A stretch of DNA of 40,481 bases from Acidobacteriaceae bacterium (GCA_030037635.1 JASHQH010000041.1:1-40481), one strand, 5' to 3'; shown: positions 24,222-33,648, counted from the first letter of the stretch. Notes: generated from the letters alone by a model not told the origin. Program-made: numbers and translations.

Positions 24222-25070
24222 TCAATTCAGAATCGAGTTGTCGATGAGCCGCGTGGAACCGGCCCATGCGGCGACGGCGAAGAGAGTGCCGGGAACGGCG
24301 ATCTCGACCGGCTCGAGCGTGGACCAGTCGACGAGCGCGACGTAGTCGATGCGGACTTCGGGTTCGCAGGCAAAGACTCCGTGCGCCGAAGCGATGAGCA
24401 TCGCTGCGCGGCGCTCGCCCTGGGCGACCAACGATTCCACCTGGCGAATTGCGCGGCTGAGGATGAGGGCTCGGCCTCGCTCTGCCGGTGTGAGATAGGC
24501 GTTGCGGGAGCTCAGGGCGAGTCCGTCGGGGTCGCGGACGATCGGACAGGCGACGATTTCGACCGCGAGGCGCAGATCGGCGGTCAGACGGCGAACCACG
24601 GCCACTTGCGCGGCATCTTTCTGGCCGAAGAAGGCCCGGTCGGGCTCGGAGGCGATGAGGAGCTTGGCGACGACAGTGGCAACGCCGCGGAAATGGCCGG
24701 GGCGCGAAGCGCCGTCGAGGCGATTGCTCAAGCAGGGAATTTCAACGAAGGTGGAATCGGGGCCGTTGGGATAGAGTTCGTCGACTGCGGGCGCGAACAG
24801 AACATGCGCGCCTTCAGATGCGGCGAGGGCGCAATCGGCGTCAAAGGAACGGGGGTAACGGGCGAAGTCCTCCCTTGGACCGAACTGCGTGGGATTGACG
24901 AAGATGCTGACGGCCGCGTGCGAGCACGATGCACGCGCAGCGCGGATGAGGGACGCGTGGCCCGCGTGGAGCGCGCCCATGGTGGGCACGAGCCCGATGG
25001 TGCTGGCGGCCGTGCAGCGAGACAAGCGGGACCACTGGCGAAGCTCGGTGACGGTGCGAAGAACTTCCAT
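24222..25070 (-). CDS. panC: Pantothenate synthetase (pantoate-beta-alanine ligase)
   Basis: Makes pantothenate from pantoate, beta-alanine and ATP, the last step of vitamin B5 synthesis in the cytoplasm. The 282 residues show the nucleotidyl-transferase motif PTMGALHAGH, then SIFVNPTQFGP with the conserved Asn and Gln, FFGQKDAAQ, and SSRNAYL near residue 185, all in family order. The ATG shares its A with the TGA stop of panB (25070), so the two are translationally coupled. Length is normal. No panD (aspartate decarboxylase) is found in the window, so the beta-alanine source is elsewhere. Confidence 0.95.
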   Translation of the reverse strand: MEVLRTVTELRQWSRLSRCTAASTIGLVPTMGALHAGHASLIRAARASCSHAAVSIFVNPTQFGPREDFARYPRSFDADCALAASEGAHVLFAPAVDELYPNGPDSTFVEIPCLSNRLDGASRPGHFRGVATVVAKLLIASEPDRAFFGQKDAAQVAVVRRLTADLRLAVEIVACPIVRDPDGLALSSRNAYLTPAERGRALILSRAIRQVESLVAQGERRAAMLIASAHGVFACEPEVRIDYVALVDWSTLEPVEIAVPGTLFAVAAWAGSTRLIDNSILN

Positions 25071-26014
25071 CAGCTCTGCGTGATCTCTTCGCGCGCATCC
25101 CGATTCACAACCTCATCCGCGTCATCGCGCACATCCATTTGAAACAAGCGGCGCGCGGATTGGGGCAGGTGATAGCTTTCGGTATCCGACGGGAACGCGC
25201 GATGCTCGACGTCTTCACGGTAGCGCTCGATCGCGGAGCGGAAGAGCGCAGAGGCATCAGCGTAGCGGCGGACGAATTTTGCCGCAGGCGCAAACGTGAG
25301 ATTCACGAGATCATGGAAGACGAGAATCTGCCCGTCGCAGTCGGGTCCGGCGCCGATGCCGATGGTGGGGATGGGCAGAGCGGTGGTGATGGCCGCAGCG
25401 GCTTCGCGGGGGACGCCTTCGAGTACGATGGCGCCGGCGCCGGCGTGGGCCAGGGCGAAGGCATCGGCCTGGAGTTGCAGCGCGGCTTCGGCGGTGCGGG
25501 CCTGCACGCGATAGCCACCCATGCGATGCACGCTTTGCGGCGTAAGGCCGAGATGCGCGACGACGGGAATTTCTGCCTCGACGAGCCCGCGGACGAGGTC
25601 CACACGCGGGCCTTCGATCTTCACGGCTTCTGCGCCCGCCTCCTTGATGAAGCGGACGGCGTTGGCAACCGCTTCGTCGATCGCGCCGTGATAGCTGCCG
25701 AAGGGCATGTCCGCGACGACCAGCGCGCGGTGCACGGCGCGGCGCACCGCACGCGTGTGGTGAAGCATTTCATCGACGGTAACGGCGAGCGTGTTTTCGA
25801 GGCCGAGGACGACCATGGCCAGCGAGTCGCCAACGAGAATGAGGTCGATGCCGGCCTCGTCGACAAGGCGCGCGGTCGAATAGTCGTACGCGGTGAGCGC
25901 GGAGATAGGCTTGCCCTGGCGCTTCATTTCAGCCAGCGCAGGGATAGTGACTTTGGGAAGGGAAACGCCGGACGGCGAGAGACGTGCGTCCGCGGAAGAA
26001 CTGGTGAGGCTCAT
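25070..26014 (-). CDS. panB: 3-methyl-2-oxobutanoate hydroxymethyltransferase
   Basis: Transfers a hydroxymethyl group from methylene-tetrahydrofolate to ketoisovalerate, giving ketopantoate. The 314-residue TIM-barrel protein has ALTAYDYSTARLVDEAGID, the magnesium-binding VGDSLAMVVLG, the catalytic-glutamate region AVKIEGP, AHLGLTPQSVHRMGGY and IGIGAGPDCDGQILV. The ATG at 26014, with GGAG five bases before it, gives the usual start; the frame continues upstream without family likeness. The C-terminus has about 40 extra residues beyond the barrel. It is the first gene of panB-panC and divergent from the glycosyltransferase at 26250. Confidence 0.95.
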   Translation of the reverse strand: MSLTSSSADARLSPSGVSLPKVTIPALAEMKRQGKPISALTAYDYSTARLVDEAGIDLILVGDSLAMVVLGLENTLAVTVDEMLHHTRAVRRAVHRALVVADMPFGSYHGAIDEAVANAVRFIKEAGAEAVKIEGPRVDLVRGLVEAEIPVVAHLGLTPQSVHRMGGYRVQARTAEAALQLQADAFALAHAGAGAIVLEGVPREAAAAITTALPIPTIGIGAGPDCDGQILVFHDLVNLTFAPAAKFVRRYADASALFRSAIERYREDVEHRAFPSDTESYHLPQSARRLFQMDVRDDADEVVNRDAREEITQS

Positions 26015-26249
26015 GATGTCTCCAGTGCCGCTCCGAAAACTCAGGATGCGACCCGAACAACGACAGTATACGCCTGATGGGGAAAAGCAGGGAGCAAAGG
26101 GAGCACGAGAACGCATCGTAAGGCAAGAGATTGGCGGGATTGATCCGGAGGGCTTGGTTCGCGGCGAAAATGAATATGATTTACCGCTAGAATTGCTTTA
26201 AAGGGCGAGGCATCGGCCCGCCCCATCCGGGAGTGCCGCGGAGGAAGAA

Positions 26250-27437
26250 ATGGCTTACGATCTGGCGATCGTGTTGCCGACATTCAACGAACGCGAGAAT
26301 GTAGCTCCGATTCTCGATCGCCTGGAAAGGGCGCTCAAGGGCATCCACTATGAAGTGATTTTTGTCGATGACGACTCGCCGGATGGCACCGCGGATGTGG
26401 TGCGCAGAATGGGCCTGGACAACGTGCGCGTGCTGCAGCGCATTGGCCGCCGCGGGCTGGCTTCGGCCTGCATCGAGGGGATTCTGGCCGCGGCAGCCCC
26501 AATCGTCGCCGTGATGGACGCGGACATGCAGCACGACGAAACGGTGCTGCCGGAGATGCTGCTCCGCGTGCGCGAAGAGAATCTTGACCTGGTGGTGGGC
26601 TCGCGCAACATGGAGGGCGGCAGCATGGGCGAATTTGCCCGCTGGCGCGTGAAGCTGAGCCAGCTGGGCAGGCGCTTGAGCCTGATGGGCGCCAACCACG
26701 CTTTGACCGATCCCATGAGCGGTTTTTTCATGGTGCGGCTCTCGGCCTTCCAACGCTTTGCGCACCGGCTTTCCGGCATCGGCTTTAAAATCCTGCTTGA
26801 CATTGTGCTCTCGGCCGATCCGGGGTTGCGCATTGGCGAAATGCCTTACCGCTTTCGCCCACGTGAGCACGGAGAGAGCAAGCTCGATATCCTCATCGGG
26901 CTCGAATACTTCGAGCTGCTGGTGGACAAGAACCTGGGGAACCTGGTGAATGCCCGCTTTGTGATTTTTGGCATGGTGGGCGCCCTCGGCGTGGGCGTGC
27001 ACCTGCTGATCCTGCGCCTGTTGCTTGATTTCGGCCGATTGAGCTTTGCCAAGGGACAGGCGGCGACGACATTCGTGGTAATGATCCTTAATTACGTGCT
27101 GAACAACTCTGTCACCTATCGCGACCGGCGGCTGCGCGGCTGGAAGTTCTGGAGGGGGCTGTTCACATTCTGCCTGGCTTGCGGATTGGGGGTCGTGGCC
27201 AATGTCGCCATCGCGAACGAAGCGTTCCATCGCGGAGTACCGTGGGCGCTGGCGGCGGTGACCGGCCTGCTGTTCAGCGCAGTGTGGAACTTCGGAGTCA
27301 CCTCGATGATCACGTGGCGGCAGGAGCGGCGATCGAGCGAGAAGAGGGCCAGGCTGCGCATTTTAGCTTCCGCAAGCGCGGAAGCCATGAACACGGATGA
27401 ACCGAGAGGCGGAAACGCGCCGGCCAATATGGTTTAA
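26250..27437 (+). CDS. GT2 polyprenol-phosphate glycosyltransferase fused to a GtrA-like domain
   Basis: A 395-residue inner-membrane enzyme. Residues 1-230 form a GT-A glycosyltransferase of the dolichol-phosphate mannose synthase type, with IVLPTFNERENV, the nucleotide-sugar motif VDDDSPDGTAD, the metal-binding DADMQHD, and RFRPREHGESKL. Residues 250-370 hold four hydrophobic helices of a GtrA-like domain (RFVIFGMVGALGVGVHLLIL onward). These enzymes load a sugar on a polyprenyl phosphate carrier for cell-envelope glycosylation, and the GtrA part may help flip the product. GGAGGAAGAA before the ATG is a strong ribosome site, and a -10-like TAGAAT lies at 26188-26193. It is followed by a polysaccharide deacetylase in the same direction. 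Confidence 0.9.
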   Translation: MAYDLAIVLPTFNERENVAPILDRLERALKGIHYEVIFVDDDSPDGTADVVRRMGLDNVRVLQRIGRRGLASACIEGILAAAAPIVAVMDADMQHDETVLPEMLLRVREENLDLVVGSRNMEGGSMGEFARWRVKLSQLGRRLSLMGANHALTDPMSGFFMVRLSAFQRFAHRLSGIGFKILLDIVLSADPGLRIGEMPYRFRPREHGESKLDILIGLEYFELLVDKNLGNLVNARFVIFGMVGALGVGVHLLILRLLLDFGRLSFAKGQAATTFVVMILNYVLNNSVTYRDRRLRGWKFWRGLFTFCLACGLGVVANVAIANEAFHRGVPWALAAVTGLLFSAVWNFGVTSMITWRQERRSSEKRARLRILASASAEAMNTDEPRGGNAPANMV

Positions 27438-27445
27438 GGCAGACT

Positions 27446-27489
27446 GGATTCGTGCGAATCCGCATGAACCGTAAAGGCGCAGAGCCTTT
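27446..27489. terminator. Two small hairpins after the glycosyltransferase gene
   Basis: GGATTCG/CGAATCC (27446-27461) and AAAGGC/GCCTTT (27473-27489) lie in the 93-base gap before the deacetylase gene. The second is followed by a weak GTTG run only. They may attenuate transcription or stabilise the mRNA end. Confidence 0.4.
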
Positions 27490-27530
27490 GTTGCCGGGCT
27501 TGGCTGCGCCGCCGCATACTGACAATCAGC

Positions 27531-28268
27531 ATGATCTCTCCCTTAGCGACCGGGTTAGACGCCGGAGCGGGCGCCGTTGTCAGCGCGGGCCTGGCCGCGG
27601 GCTTTTACTCTTACGCCTCGCTTTGGCCGGGATCGCGAATCTTTGGTAAGGCGCTGACGGCTCCGGAACGGCCGGGGGAACTGGCCCTGACGTTTGATGA
27701 CGGGCCCAACGCAACCTGGACGCCGCGACTTTTGGAGATTCTGGCAGAGCACAGCGTGCACGCGACGTTTTTTCTGCTGGGCGCGCGCGCGGCGTCGCAT
27801 CCCGAGCTGGTTCGGCAGATGGCTGGGGCCGGCCACACGATCGGGAATCATTCGTGGTCGCATCCCAATCTGGCGCGCACCGGCGCGAGGCGCGTGCGGG
27901 AAGAGCTCAGGCAGACCAGTGAGACGCTCGAACAGATCGCCGGTGCGCCGGTGAAGTTCTTCCGCCCGCCGTTCGGGGCACGAAGGCCCGCAGTGTTTCG
28001 CATCGCCCGTGAAATGGGTTTGGTCACGGTGTTGTGGAATGCGATGACTTCGGACTGGAGCGAGGCTTCAGCGGAGACGATTGCCGGCAATCTGGTGAGC
28101 GGGATCGGCCGGCTGCAGGAGCGGGGTCGCGCAGCCAACATCGTGCTGCACGACGGCGGGCATCGCGATCCGGCGGCAAATCGCGAGCCTTCAGTCACCG
28201 CCGCCCGGATGCTGATCGAGCGCTACAAAGGGACGCACCGGTTTGTAGCGCTCGATGCGTGGAGTTGA
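27531..28268 (+). CDS. Polysaccharide deacetylase (NodB domain, CE4)
   Basis: A 245-residue enzyme with the CE4 motifs in order: TFDDGP (Asp56 and Asp57), HSWSHPNL (His107 and His111, metal ligands), RPPFGAR, and IVLHDGGH near residue 205. The DTP-tripeptide of classical members is fully preserved. It removes N- or O-acetyl groups from sugars of peptidoglycan, chitin-like polymers or exopolysaccharide. The N-terminal hydrophobic stretch (GAGAVVSAGLAAGFYSYASL) may be a signal anchor. The start at 27531 lacks a clear ribosome site. Its position right after a polyprenol-linked glycosyltransferase suggests a shared role in envelope glycan modification. Confidence 0.9.
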   Translation: MISPLATGLDAGAGAVVSAGLAAGFYSYASLWPGSRIFGKALTAPERPGELALTFDDGPNATWTPRLLEILAEHSVHATFFLLGARAASHPELVRQMAGAGHTIGNHSWSHPNLARTGARRVREELRQTSETLEQIAGAPVKFFRPPFGARRPAVFRIAREMGLVTVLWNAMTSDWSEASAETIAGNLVSGIGRLQERGRAANIVLHDGGHRDPAANREPSVTAARMLIERYKGTHRFVALDAWS

Positions 28269-28286
28269 ATCGCGGCAAATCGAGTT

Positions 28287-29570
28287 TCAGGCTGCGAACG
28301 ACACAAAAACTTTGCGGGCTGCGGCGATGGTGGCTTGGATGTCCGCGTCGGTGTGGGCGTACGAGATAAACGCGGCTTCAAACTGCGACGGCGGCAGCCA
28401 GACTCCGTGATCGAGCATCCCGCGATGGAAACGTGCGAAGGCGGCGGTGTCGGACTTTGCGGCCTGCTCGTAATTGGTGACGGGACCGCCGGTAAAGAAC
28501 CATGTCCACATCGAGCTCGCCCGATTGCCGCAGAGGACGATGCTGGCTTTTTGCGCCTCCTGACCAACGCCATCAAACACTGCCTTAGCCATTTTCTCGA
28601 GCTTCGGATAGACCTCTTTCTCGTGCTCCTGCAAATACGTGACGGTGGCGAGGCCGGCGGCCATGGCCAGCGGGTTGCCGCTGAGCGTGCCCGCCTGGTA
28701 CACGGGGCCGAGCGGGGCAAGCTGGTCCATGAACTCGCGCTTCCCGCCAAAGACGCCGACTGGCAGGCCCCCGCCGACAATTTTGCCCAGCGTGACGAGA
28801 TCGGGATCGTAACTTGCGCTCTTTCCGCCGACGCGAAAGCCGATCATGACTTCGTCGAAGATGAGCAGCGCCCCGTGTTGCCGCGTCAGCGAGCGCAGGC
28901 CGGCCAGATAGCCTTCGGCAGGTGGGATGCAGCCGGCATTGCCAACCACGGGCTCGACGATGATAGCAGCGATGTCGTCTGGATGAGCGCCGAAGGCAGC
29001 CCCGACAGCAGAGAGATCGTTGAAGGGCAGGGCGAGGGTGAGGTGCGCAATTTCGTCGGGCACGCCTGCGGAGCCAGGAATGCCAAAGGTCGCCACGCCG
29101 GAACCGGCTTTGACGAGAAGACCGTCGGAGTGGCCGTGGTAACAGCCCTCGAATTTGAGGATGAGCTTGCGGCCGGTAACGGCGCGGGCCAGGCGGATGG
29201 CCGACATGGTCGCTTCGGTGCCGGAACTGACGAAGCGCATCTTCTCGATGACGGGATAACTGGCCGTGATGCGCTCGGCCAAATCGGCCTCGACCGCCGT
29301 GGATGCGCCGAAGCTGGGCGAGTTGCGCGCAGCGCGTTCGATGGCCTCCACGACGGGCGGAAAAGCGTGGCCCAGGATCATGGGGCCCCAGGAGCCGAAG
29401 TAGTCGATGTAGCGATTGCCGTCGGCGTCGAACAGATAGGCGCCCTGAGCGCGCTCAATGAAGGGCGGCGCGCCACCCACGGCGCGAAAAGCGCGGACGG
29501 GTGAGTTGACGCCGCCGGGGAAAAAGCGCTCGGCGCGCTGCTGGAGGACCTGCGAACGGGTGCGGTTCAT
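28287..29570 (-). CDS. hemL: Glutamate-1-semialdehyde 2,1-aminomutase
   Basis: Converts glutamate-1-semialdehyde to 5-aminolevulinate, the second step of the C5 heme pathway, with PLP. The 427-residue product has [12 protein letters not shown] at the start, [15 protein letters not shown] (phosphate-binding), FDEVMIGFR (a small change from the usual DEVMTGFR), and the PLP lysine Lys263 in [13 protein letters not shown]. Length and motifs are those of the family. A TATACT box nine bases before the ATG at 29570 implies a very short 5' leader. Heme from this pathway would feed the several c-type cytochromes in the window. Confidence 0.95.
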   Translation of the reverse strand: MNRTRSQVLQQRAERFFPGGVNSPVRAFRAVGGAPPFIERAQGAYLFDADGNRYIDYFGSWGPMILGHAFPPVVEAIERAARNSPSFGASTAVEADLAERITASYPVIEKMRFVSSGTEATMSAIRLARAVTGRKLILKFEGCYHGHSDGLLVKAGSGVATFGIPGSAGVPDEIAHLTLALPFNDLSAVGAAFGAHPDDIAAIIVEPVVGNAGCIPPAEGYLAGLRSLTRQHGALLIFDEVMIGFRVGGKSASYDPDLVTLGKIVGGGLPVGVFGGKREFMDQLAPLGPVYQAGTLSGNPLAMAAGLATVTYLQEHEKEVYPKLEKMAKAVFDGVGQEAQKASIVLCGNRASSMWTWFFTGGPVTNYEQAAKSDTAAFARFHRGMLDHGVWLPPSQFEAAFISYAHTDADIQATIAAARKVFVSFAA

Positions 29571-29579
29571 GCTGGCACC

Positions 29580-29585
29580 AGTATA
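29580..29585 (-). promoter_or_regulatory. -10 box of hemL (near-leaderless)
   Basis: TATACT on the minus strand (29585-29580) ends nine bases before the hemL ATG, leaving a leader of about two or three bases. There is no Shine-Dalgarno. Confidence 0.4.
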
Positions 29586-29592
29586 TTGGACG

Positions 29593-29841
29593 CTATCTCA
29601 TCATTTCCCGGTCGAGCATTGCCGCAAACTCCGTCCAGTCCTTCCTGAACCAGTTGACTCTGTGTCCCTCAGGGCGCCATTCCACACTCCCTCTGCCCAG
29701 CGCCAGGGTCCCCAGCAGCCTCTTCCCTCTTCGCACAAAAATCTCGAGCGAATTCTTGCTCCCTCGCTTCGTCAACTCGACGGTCGACGCCTGGTAAACA
29801 AATGCTCTGGTTTTTGTTCGCTTCGGCGATCTGGTTGTCAT
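29593..29841 (-). CDS. Small hypothetical protein, 82 residues
   Basis: A basic cytosolic protein ([17 protein letters not shown] at the start) with a beta-rich middle ([21 protein letters not shown], then [15 protein letters not shown]) and a closing helix ([14 protein letters not shown]). It resembles small conserved proteins of unknown role in soil bacteria, where a similar GRGSVEW motif recurs, but I cannot name the family. I prefer the ATG at 29841 over the in-frame TTG at 29862. It ends 22 bases upstream of the hemL start on the same strand. Confidence 0.55.
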   Translation of the reverse strand: MTTRSPKRTKTRAFVYQASTVELTKRGSKNSLEIFVRRGKRLLGTLALGRGSVEWRPEGHRVNWFRKDWTEFAAMLDREMMR

Positions 29842-29902
29842 GGCGTTTCCGGCCACCCCCAACAGGGATGATACCGCTCGCCAAACGCCGTGCGCTTGAC
29901 CA

Positions 29903-30178
29903 TCAGGCTCTGCGGCTGCGCTGGCGCGCCGCTTGCGCCATCACCAGCACGCCCATCATCTCCAGCGCCATGCCCATGCCAAAGAACAACCCGCGAGCGA
30001 AGTCCACCCAGGCGGGCGTATGCGGCTCAAGAGCGAAGGGCGCGAAGGCTATGCCGAGAACAACGAGAAAAAGCCCAACCGAAACCAGCGACATGGCAAG
30101 CGATGTAGGTTTTTGAGGGGAAAACTGCAGTTTGTCGAGGACCACGGCATCGTCTCCTTCTGATTTGGCTCCGCGCAT
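29903..30178 (-). CDS. Small two-helix membrane protein (tandem paralogue candidate)
   Basis: A 91-residue protein with two hydrophobic segments (LAMSLVSVGLFLVVLGIAFAP and GLFFGMGMALEMMGVLVMAQA) and a basic C-terminus (RQRSRRA). Between them is VDFARGLFFG, which has the same D-x-x-R-G-x-x-x-G pattern as LDGLRGFFTG in the frameshifted neighbour at 30221-30459. The ATG at 30178 or a GTG at 30190 could start it; neither has a clear ribosome site. The family is not known to me. It is probably in the same transcript as the neighbour, and both may be recent duplicates. Confidence 0.55.
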   Translation of the reverse strand: MRGAKSEGDDAVVLDKLQFSPQKPTSLAMSLVSVGLFLVVLGIAFAPFALEPHTPAWVDFARGLFFGMGMALEMMGVLVMAQAARQRSRRA

Positions 30179-30220
30179 GGCGCGGTTCACGGAGGAACCG
30201 GGGGCATGGCGCGACCGCGC

Positions 30221-30459
30221 TCAGGGGTTGCCGGCCATGAGCGGCTCAGACCTCCTCTTAAGCCGCACGACCCACAACAACAGAGTGATGGAAAATCCCG
30301 TGAAAAACCCGCGCAAACCGTCGAGGAGTATCCGATAATGCACCCCCAGCCCCGACCAAAACAAGTGAGGGCCGATCCGGCGAACAGGCAGACCATCCCG
30401 ATGGCATAGATCAGCCGCGTCTTGCGATCGAATATGCACTTTTGGGGAATCATGGCCAA
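30221..30459 (-). pseudogene. Frameshifted small membrane protein gene
   Basis: Reading from ATG 30459 (AGGAG seven bases before it) gives MAMIPQKCIFDRKTRLIYAI and a first hydrophobic segment, then turns into a Cys/Ser-rich tail. Shifting by one base at the C4 run 30350-30353 (G4 on the coding strand) joins it to a second frame: GLGVHYRILLDGLRGFFTG, a hydrophobic SITLLLWVV, and RLKRRSE. That frame stops at 30221, just before the next gene. One extra G would restore a 79-residue two-helix protein resembling its neighbour. It is either a real lesion, a phase-variable homopolymer or a sequencing error. Confidence 0.65.
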
Positions 30460-30638
30460 TCTCCTCTCCGTTCAGCCCAGATCGTATTTGATGTCAAGCG
30501 AACTTTCCATTTTGCTGATGAAGAGGATCGCCGGCTCCGGGTTACTCGATTTGAAAACCGGAACACCGCGCCCGGCTTTGCTGGGGCCGTCCCGGTGTAC
30601 GGGCGTTACACTGATTCGCGAACGTTGGAGATTCCTCG

Positions 30639-32348
30639 ATGCCTTCGCGGTTCCTCGTGCCTGCCCTGCTCTGCCTGATAACCGCTTCATGCGCCGCCCA
30701 GACTGCGGCCGAAAAGCCCGAAACGAAGGTTGATGCTCTGTTTCAGAAGATAGACACCACCATCTCTCCCGGCTGCGCATTGTCGGTGATCAGAGATCAC
30801 AAGATCATTTACGAACGCGGCTACGGCATGGCCGACCTCGATCACAACGTCCCCATCACGCCAACGACGGTGTTTCACGTGGCATCGATGTCGAAGCAAT
30901 TCACAGCCGCATCCATTCTCTTGCTGGCGCAGGAAGGCAAGCTCTCGCTTGACGACCCGGTGCGTAAATACATCCCCGAGCTGGCCGACTTCGGCACGCC
31001 GGTGACCATCCGAGAGCTGCTGCACCACACCAGCGGCCTGCGCGATCAATGGGACCTGCTGAATCTCTCCGGGTGGCGCTATAGCCGCGACCGTATCACC
31101 GACGCCGACGTTCTTTACGTGGTATCCAAACAGCGCACTCTCAACTTCCCGCCCAATACGCAATTTCTCTATAGCAACACCGGTTACACACTGCTGGCGC
31201 AGATCGTGGCCCGGGTCAGCGGAGAGTCGTTTCGCACGTTTACTACTGAGCGCATCTTCGCTCCGCTGGGAATGAAGAACACCCACTTCCGGGACGACTT
31301 CGACGAGATCGTCAAGAATATGGCCTACGGCTACGCGCCCGCAGGCGATACTTATCGCCTGAGCGTGACCAACTTTGACACCGTGGGTGCTACCAGCCTG
31401 CTGACAACAGTGGAGGATCTGGCTCTGTGGGACGAGAACTTCTACAACCCGCGCGTCGGTGGGCCCGCGCTTATCCAGCAATTGCAGGAACGCGGAAGGC
31501 TCAACGACGGGACACAGCTCGATTATGCTGCGGGATTGGAAATCAGCAAATATCGCGGCCTCAATGTGGTCGATCACGGGGGCGCCGACGCCGGCTACCG
31601 CTCCGACTTGATCCGCTTCCCCGATCAATATTTCAGCGTGGCCTGCCTTTGCAATCTCGCTTCCGCCAATCCAGGCGACCTTGCGCATAAGGTGGCAGAC
31701 ATTTACCTGGCGAACGAGATGCAGCCAGCCGAACCCGCTCACGCTGACGACGTCAATCCGTTGGTGCTCACTCCAGAGCAGATGCAAGCCAAAGTCGGTA
31801 TCTATGTCAACGTAAAGGACGCGGACGACCTGGTCCGCTGGGTCGTGAAAGACGGGAAGCTGCAGGCAGGCAATGTCGGCGAGGATTGGACCTACGCTGT
31901 GAAGCCGATCAGCGAGAATCACTTCCAGCTTGGCGAGGTCGAGCATGTCGACGTAACCTTTCTTCCCTCCACGCCGGGAGCACCGCAGGAGCTCACCATC
32001 AAGCAGCCCGACGGCAAGCTCGAGACTTTTTCAGCCGCGCTGGCCTTTACGCCAACCGCCGCCCAGCTGGCCGAATATGCCGGGATCTACAGCAGTCCCG
32101 AGGTCGATCCGCTCTATGAGCTGAAAGTCGAATCAGGCGCCGACGGCGCAGCCCACCTGGTCCTCCATCACCTCAAGAACGGTCCTGACACGCTGCAGCC
32201 GGTAATCCGCGACTTCTTCACAGTGGGCGCGAGCAAAATCCGCTTTACGCGCGACAGCAAGGGAGTCATCAATGGCTTTCTGCTCAGCACCGGGCGTGTG
32301 ATCGATCTGCGCTTCGAACCTGGCCGTCCGGCCATCCCCGCGCGGTAG
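30639..32348 (+). CDS. Exported serine hydrolase of the class C beta-lactamase / penicillin-binding fold
   Basis: A 569-residue protein with a signal peptide (MPSRFLVPALLCLITASCAAQ; a lipobox around Cys18 is possible). The N-terminal catalytic domain has SMSK (nucleophile Ser83 and Lys86), YSN (Tyr178) and a DHGGADAGYRS segment in the KTG/HxG position. This is the Pfam beta-lactamase fold shared with D-aminopeptidases and esterases; it is probably not a drug-resistance enzyme. About 200 C-terminal residues form beta-rich domains (YAGIYSSPEVDPLYELKVES) as in other members. GGAG precedes the ATG by eight bases. The substrate is unknown. It is divergent from the small membrane proteins at 29903-30459. 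Confidence 0.87.
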   Translation: MPSRFLVPALLCLITASCAAQTAAEKPETKVDALFQKIDTTISPGCALSVIRDHKIIYERGYGMADLDHNVPITPTTVFHVASMSKQFTAASILLLAQEGKLSLDDPVRKYIPELADFGTPVTIRELLHHTSGLRDQWDLLNLSGWRYSRDRITDADVLYVVSKQRTLNFPPNTQFLYSNTGYTLLAQIVARVSGESFRTFTTERIFAPLGMKNTHFRDDFDEIVKNMAYGYAPAGDTYRLSVTNFDTVGATSLLTTVEDLALWDENFYNPRVGGPALIQQLQERGRLNDGTQLDYAAGLEISKYRGLNVVDHGGADAGYRSDLIRFPDQYFSVACLCNLASANPGDLAHKVADIYLANEMQPAEPAHADDVNPLVLTPEQMQAKVGIYVNVKDADDLVRWVVKDGKLQAGNVGEDWTYAVKPISENHFQLGEVEHVDVTFLPSTPGAPQELTIKQPDGKLETFSAALAFTPTAAQLAEYAGIYSSPEVDPLYELKVESGADGAAHLVLHHLKNGPDTLQPVIRDFFTVGASKIRFTRDSKGVINGFLLSTGRVIDLRFEPGRPAIPAR

Positions 32349-32448
32349 CCTCGAGGGCCGGCAACTCCCGCCGGGGACCGGCGAGGCAAAAGCGACCGGG
32401 CATTCCCGCCCGGCAGCCGGATTTGTGGGAAATGCGGGCCGTAAATGC

Positions 32449-32457
32449 TGCTAGAAT
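32449..32457 (+). promoter_or_regulatory. Extended -10 promoter of the purM-purN unit
   Basis: TGCTAGAAT contains TAGAAT (32452-32457) with TG one base upstream, the extended -10 form. It lies 54 bases before purM. A GC-rich hairpin (CCGGGC/GCCCGG, about 32396-32413) just before it may end the upstream gene. Confidence 0.5.
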
Positions 32458-32511
32458 TCTGCTTCCGGCTCAACCGCGCCGAATAGCCTCCTCAAACGGA
32501 AAGCCCGCACC

Positions 32512-33561
32512 ATGCCCCAGGAGATTGCGCCTAAAACAGTCACTTACGCCGACGCCGGGGTAGACCTGGCAGCAGGCGAGCACGCCAAGGAGCGGATCAA
32601 GTACCTGGCCCAGAAGACCTTCAATCGCAATGTTTTAAGCGGAATCGGCAGCTTTGGCGCAATGTTCAGGCTGGACTTGCAGCGCTGGAAGAACCCGGTC
32701 CTGGTGAGCTCGGCCGATGGGGTGGGAACAAAACTGAAGGTGGCGTTTGACCTTGGGCTGCACCAGACGGTGGGCGCGGACTTGGTGAACCACTGCGTAA
32801 ACGACATCGCCGTGCAGGGAGCGACGCCACTGTTCTTCCTGGATTATCTGGCCACGGGCAAGCTCGACCCCGACGTGGTAGAGACGGTGGTGAGCGGGCT
32901 GGCCGACGCGTGCAAGGCCAATGGCTGCGTGCTGATTGGCGGCGAGACGGCGCAAATGCCGGGATTCTACAAGGACGGCGAGTACGACCTGGCCGGATGC
33001 ATTGTGGGCGCAGTGGACCGCGACAAGATGGTGACCGGCGCAGGGATCAAGGCGGGAGATGTTCTGATCGGGCTGCCTTCGACCGGGCTGCACACCAACG
33101 GCTACTCGCTGGCGCGTAAGCTGCTGTTCGAAGTGGGCGGTTACCGGCCGACGCAGTACGTGACGGCGATTAAAGAGAAGGCCGGCGCGGCGCTGCTGAG
33201 AACGCACCGCAGCTACCTCTCGGTGATTCAGAAGCTGGTGGCGGCGGGGCTGACGACCGGGATGGCGCATATCACCGGTGGAGGGATCACCGAGAACCTG
33301 CCACGCATCTTGCCTAAGGCAGTGACGGCGCAGGTGGAGATCGGATCGTGGCCGGTTCTGCCCATCTTCGAGCATTTGCGGGAGCTGGGGCACGTGCCGC
33401 AAGAAGAGATGATGCGCACGTTCAACATGGGCATCGGGCTGGTTGCGGCCATTCCGGCGGCGAAGTTTACGCGCGCCAAAAACCTGCTGGACCGCGCCGA
33501 AGAGAAGTTTTACGTGATCGGCCGTATCGCAAAAGGCGAGCGCCGCGTGCAGTACACCTAG
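32512..33561 (+). CDS. purM: Phosphoribosylformylglycinamidine cyclo-ligase (AIR synthetase)
   Basis: Closes the imidazole ring of the purine precursor, making aminoimidazole ribotide with ATP, in the cytoplasm. The 349-residue product shows the PurM motifs YADAGVDLAAGEHA, SSADGVGTKLKVAF, GADLVNHCVNDIAVQGA, LIGGETAQMPGFY, HTNGYSLARKL and AHITGGGITENLPR. Length is normal. It is followed 87 bases later by purN on the same strand, the usual purMN arrangement. The start ATG at 32512 has only a weak purine-rich site (GGAAAG). Confidence 0.96.
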   Translation: MPQEIAPKTVTYADAGVDLAAGEHAKERIKYLAQKTFNRNVLSGIGSFGAMFRLDLQRWKNPVLVSSADGVGTKLKVAFDLGLHQTVGADLVNHCVNDIAVQGATPLFFLDYLATGKLDPDVVETVVSGLADACKANGCVLIGGETAQMPGFYKDGEYDLAGCIVGAVDRDKMVTGAGIKAGDVLIGLPSTGLHTNGYSLARKLLFEVGGYRPTQYVTAIKEKAGAALLRTHRSYLSVIQKLVAAGLTTGMAHITGGGITENLPRILPKAVTAQVEIGSWPVLPIFEHLRELGHVPQEEMMRTFNMGIGLVAAIPAAKFTRAKNLLDRAEEKFYVIGRIAKGERRVQYT

Positions 33562-33648
33562 GCAACGGGGCTAGCGAGCGGGCTCCCCTGCGGGCCTCGA
33601 CGCACCTCGCCAACCTTCATTTGCCGGCTCGCTTCAAGGAATCTTTCG

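Noticed and set aside
30472..30780. Minus-strand frame of 102 codons before the serine hydrolase
   Set aside because: It overlaps the signal peptide region of the hydrolase, has no family likeness and no ribosome site.
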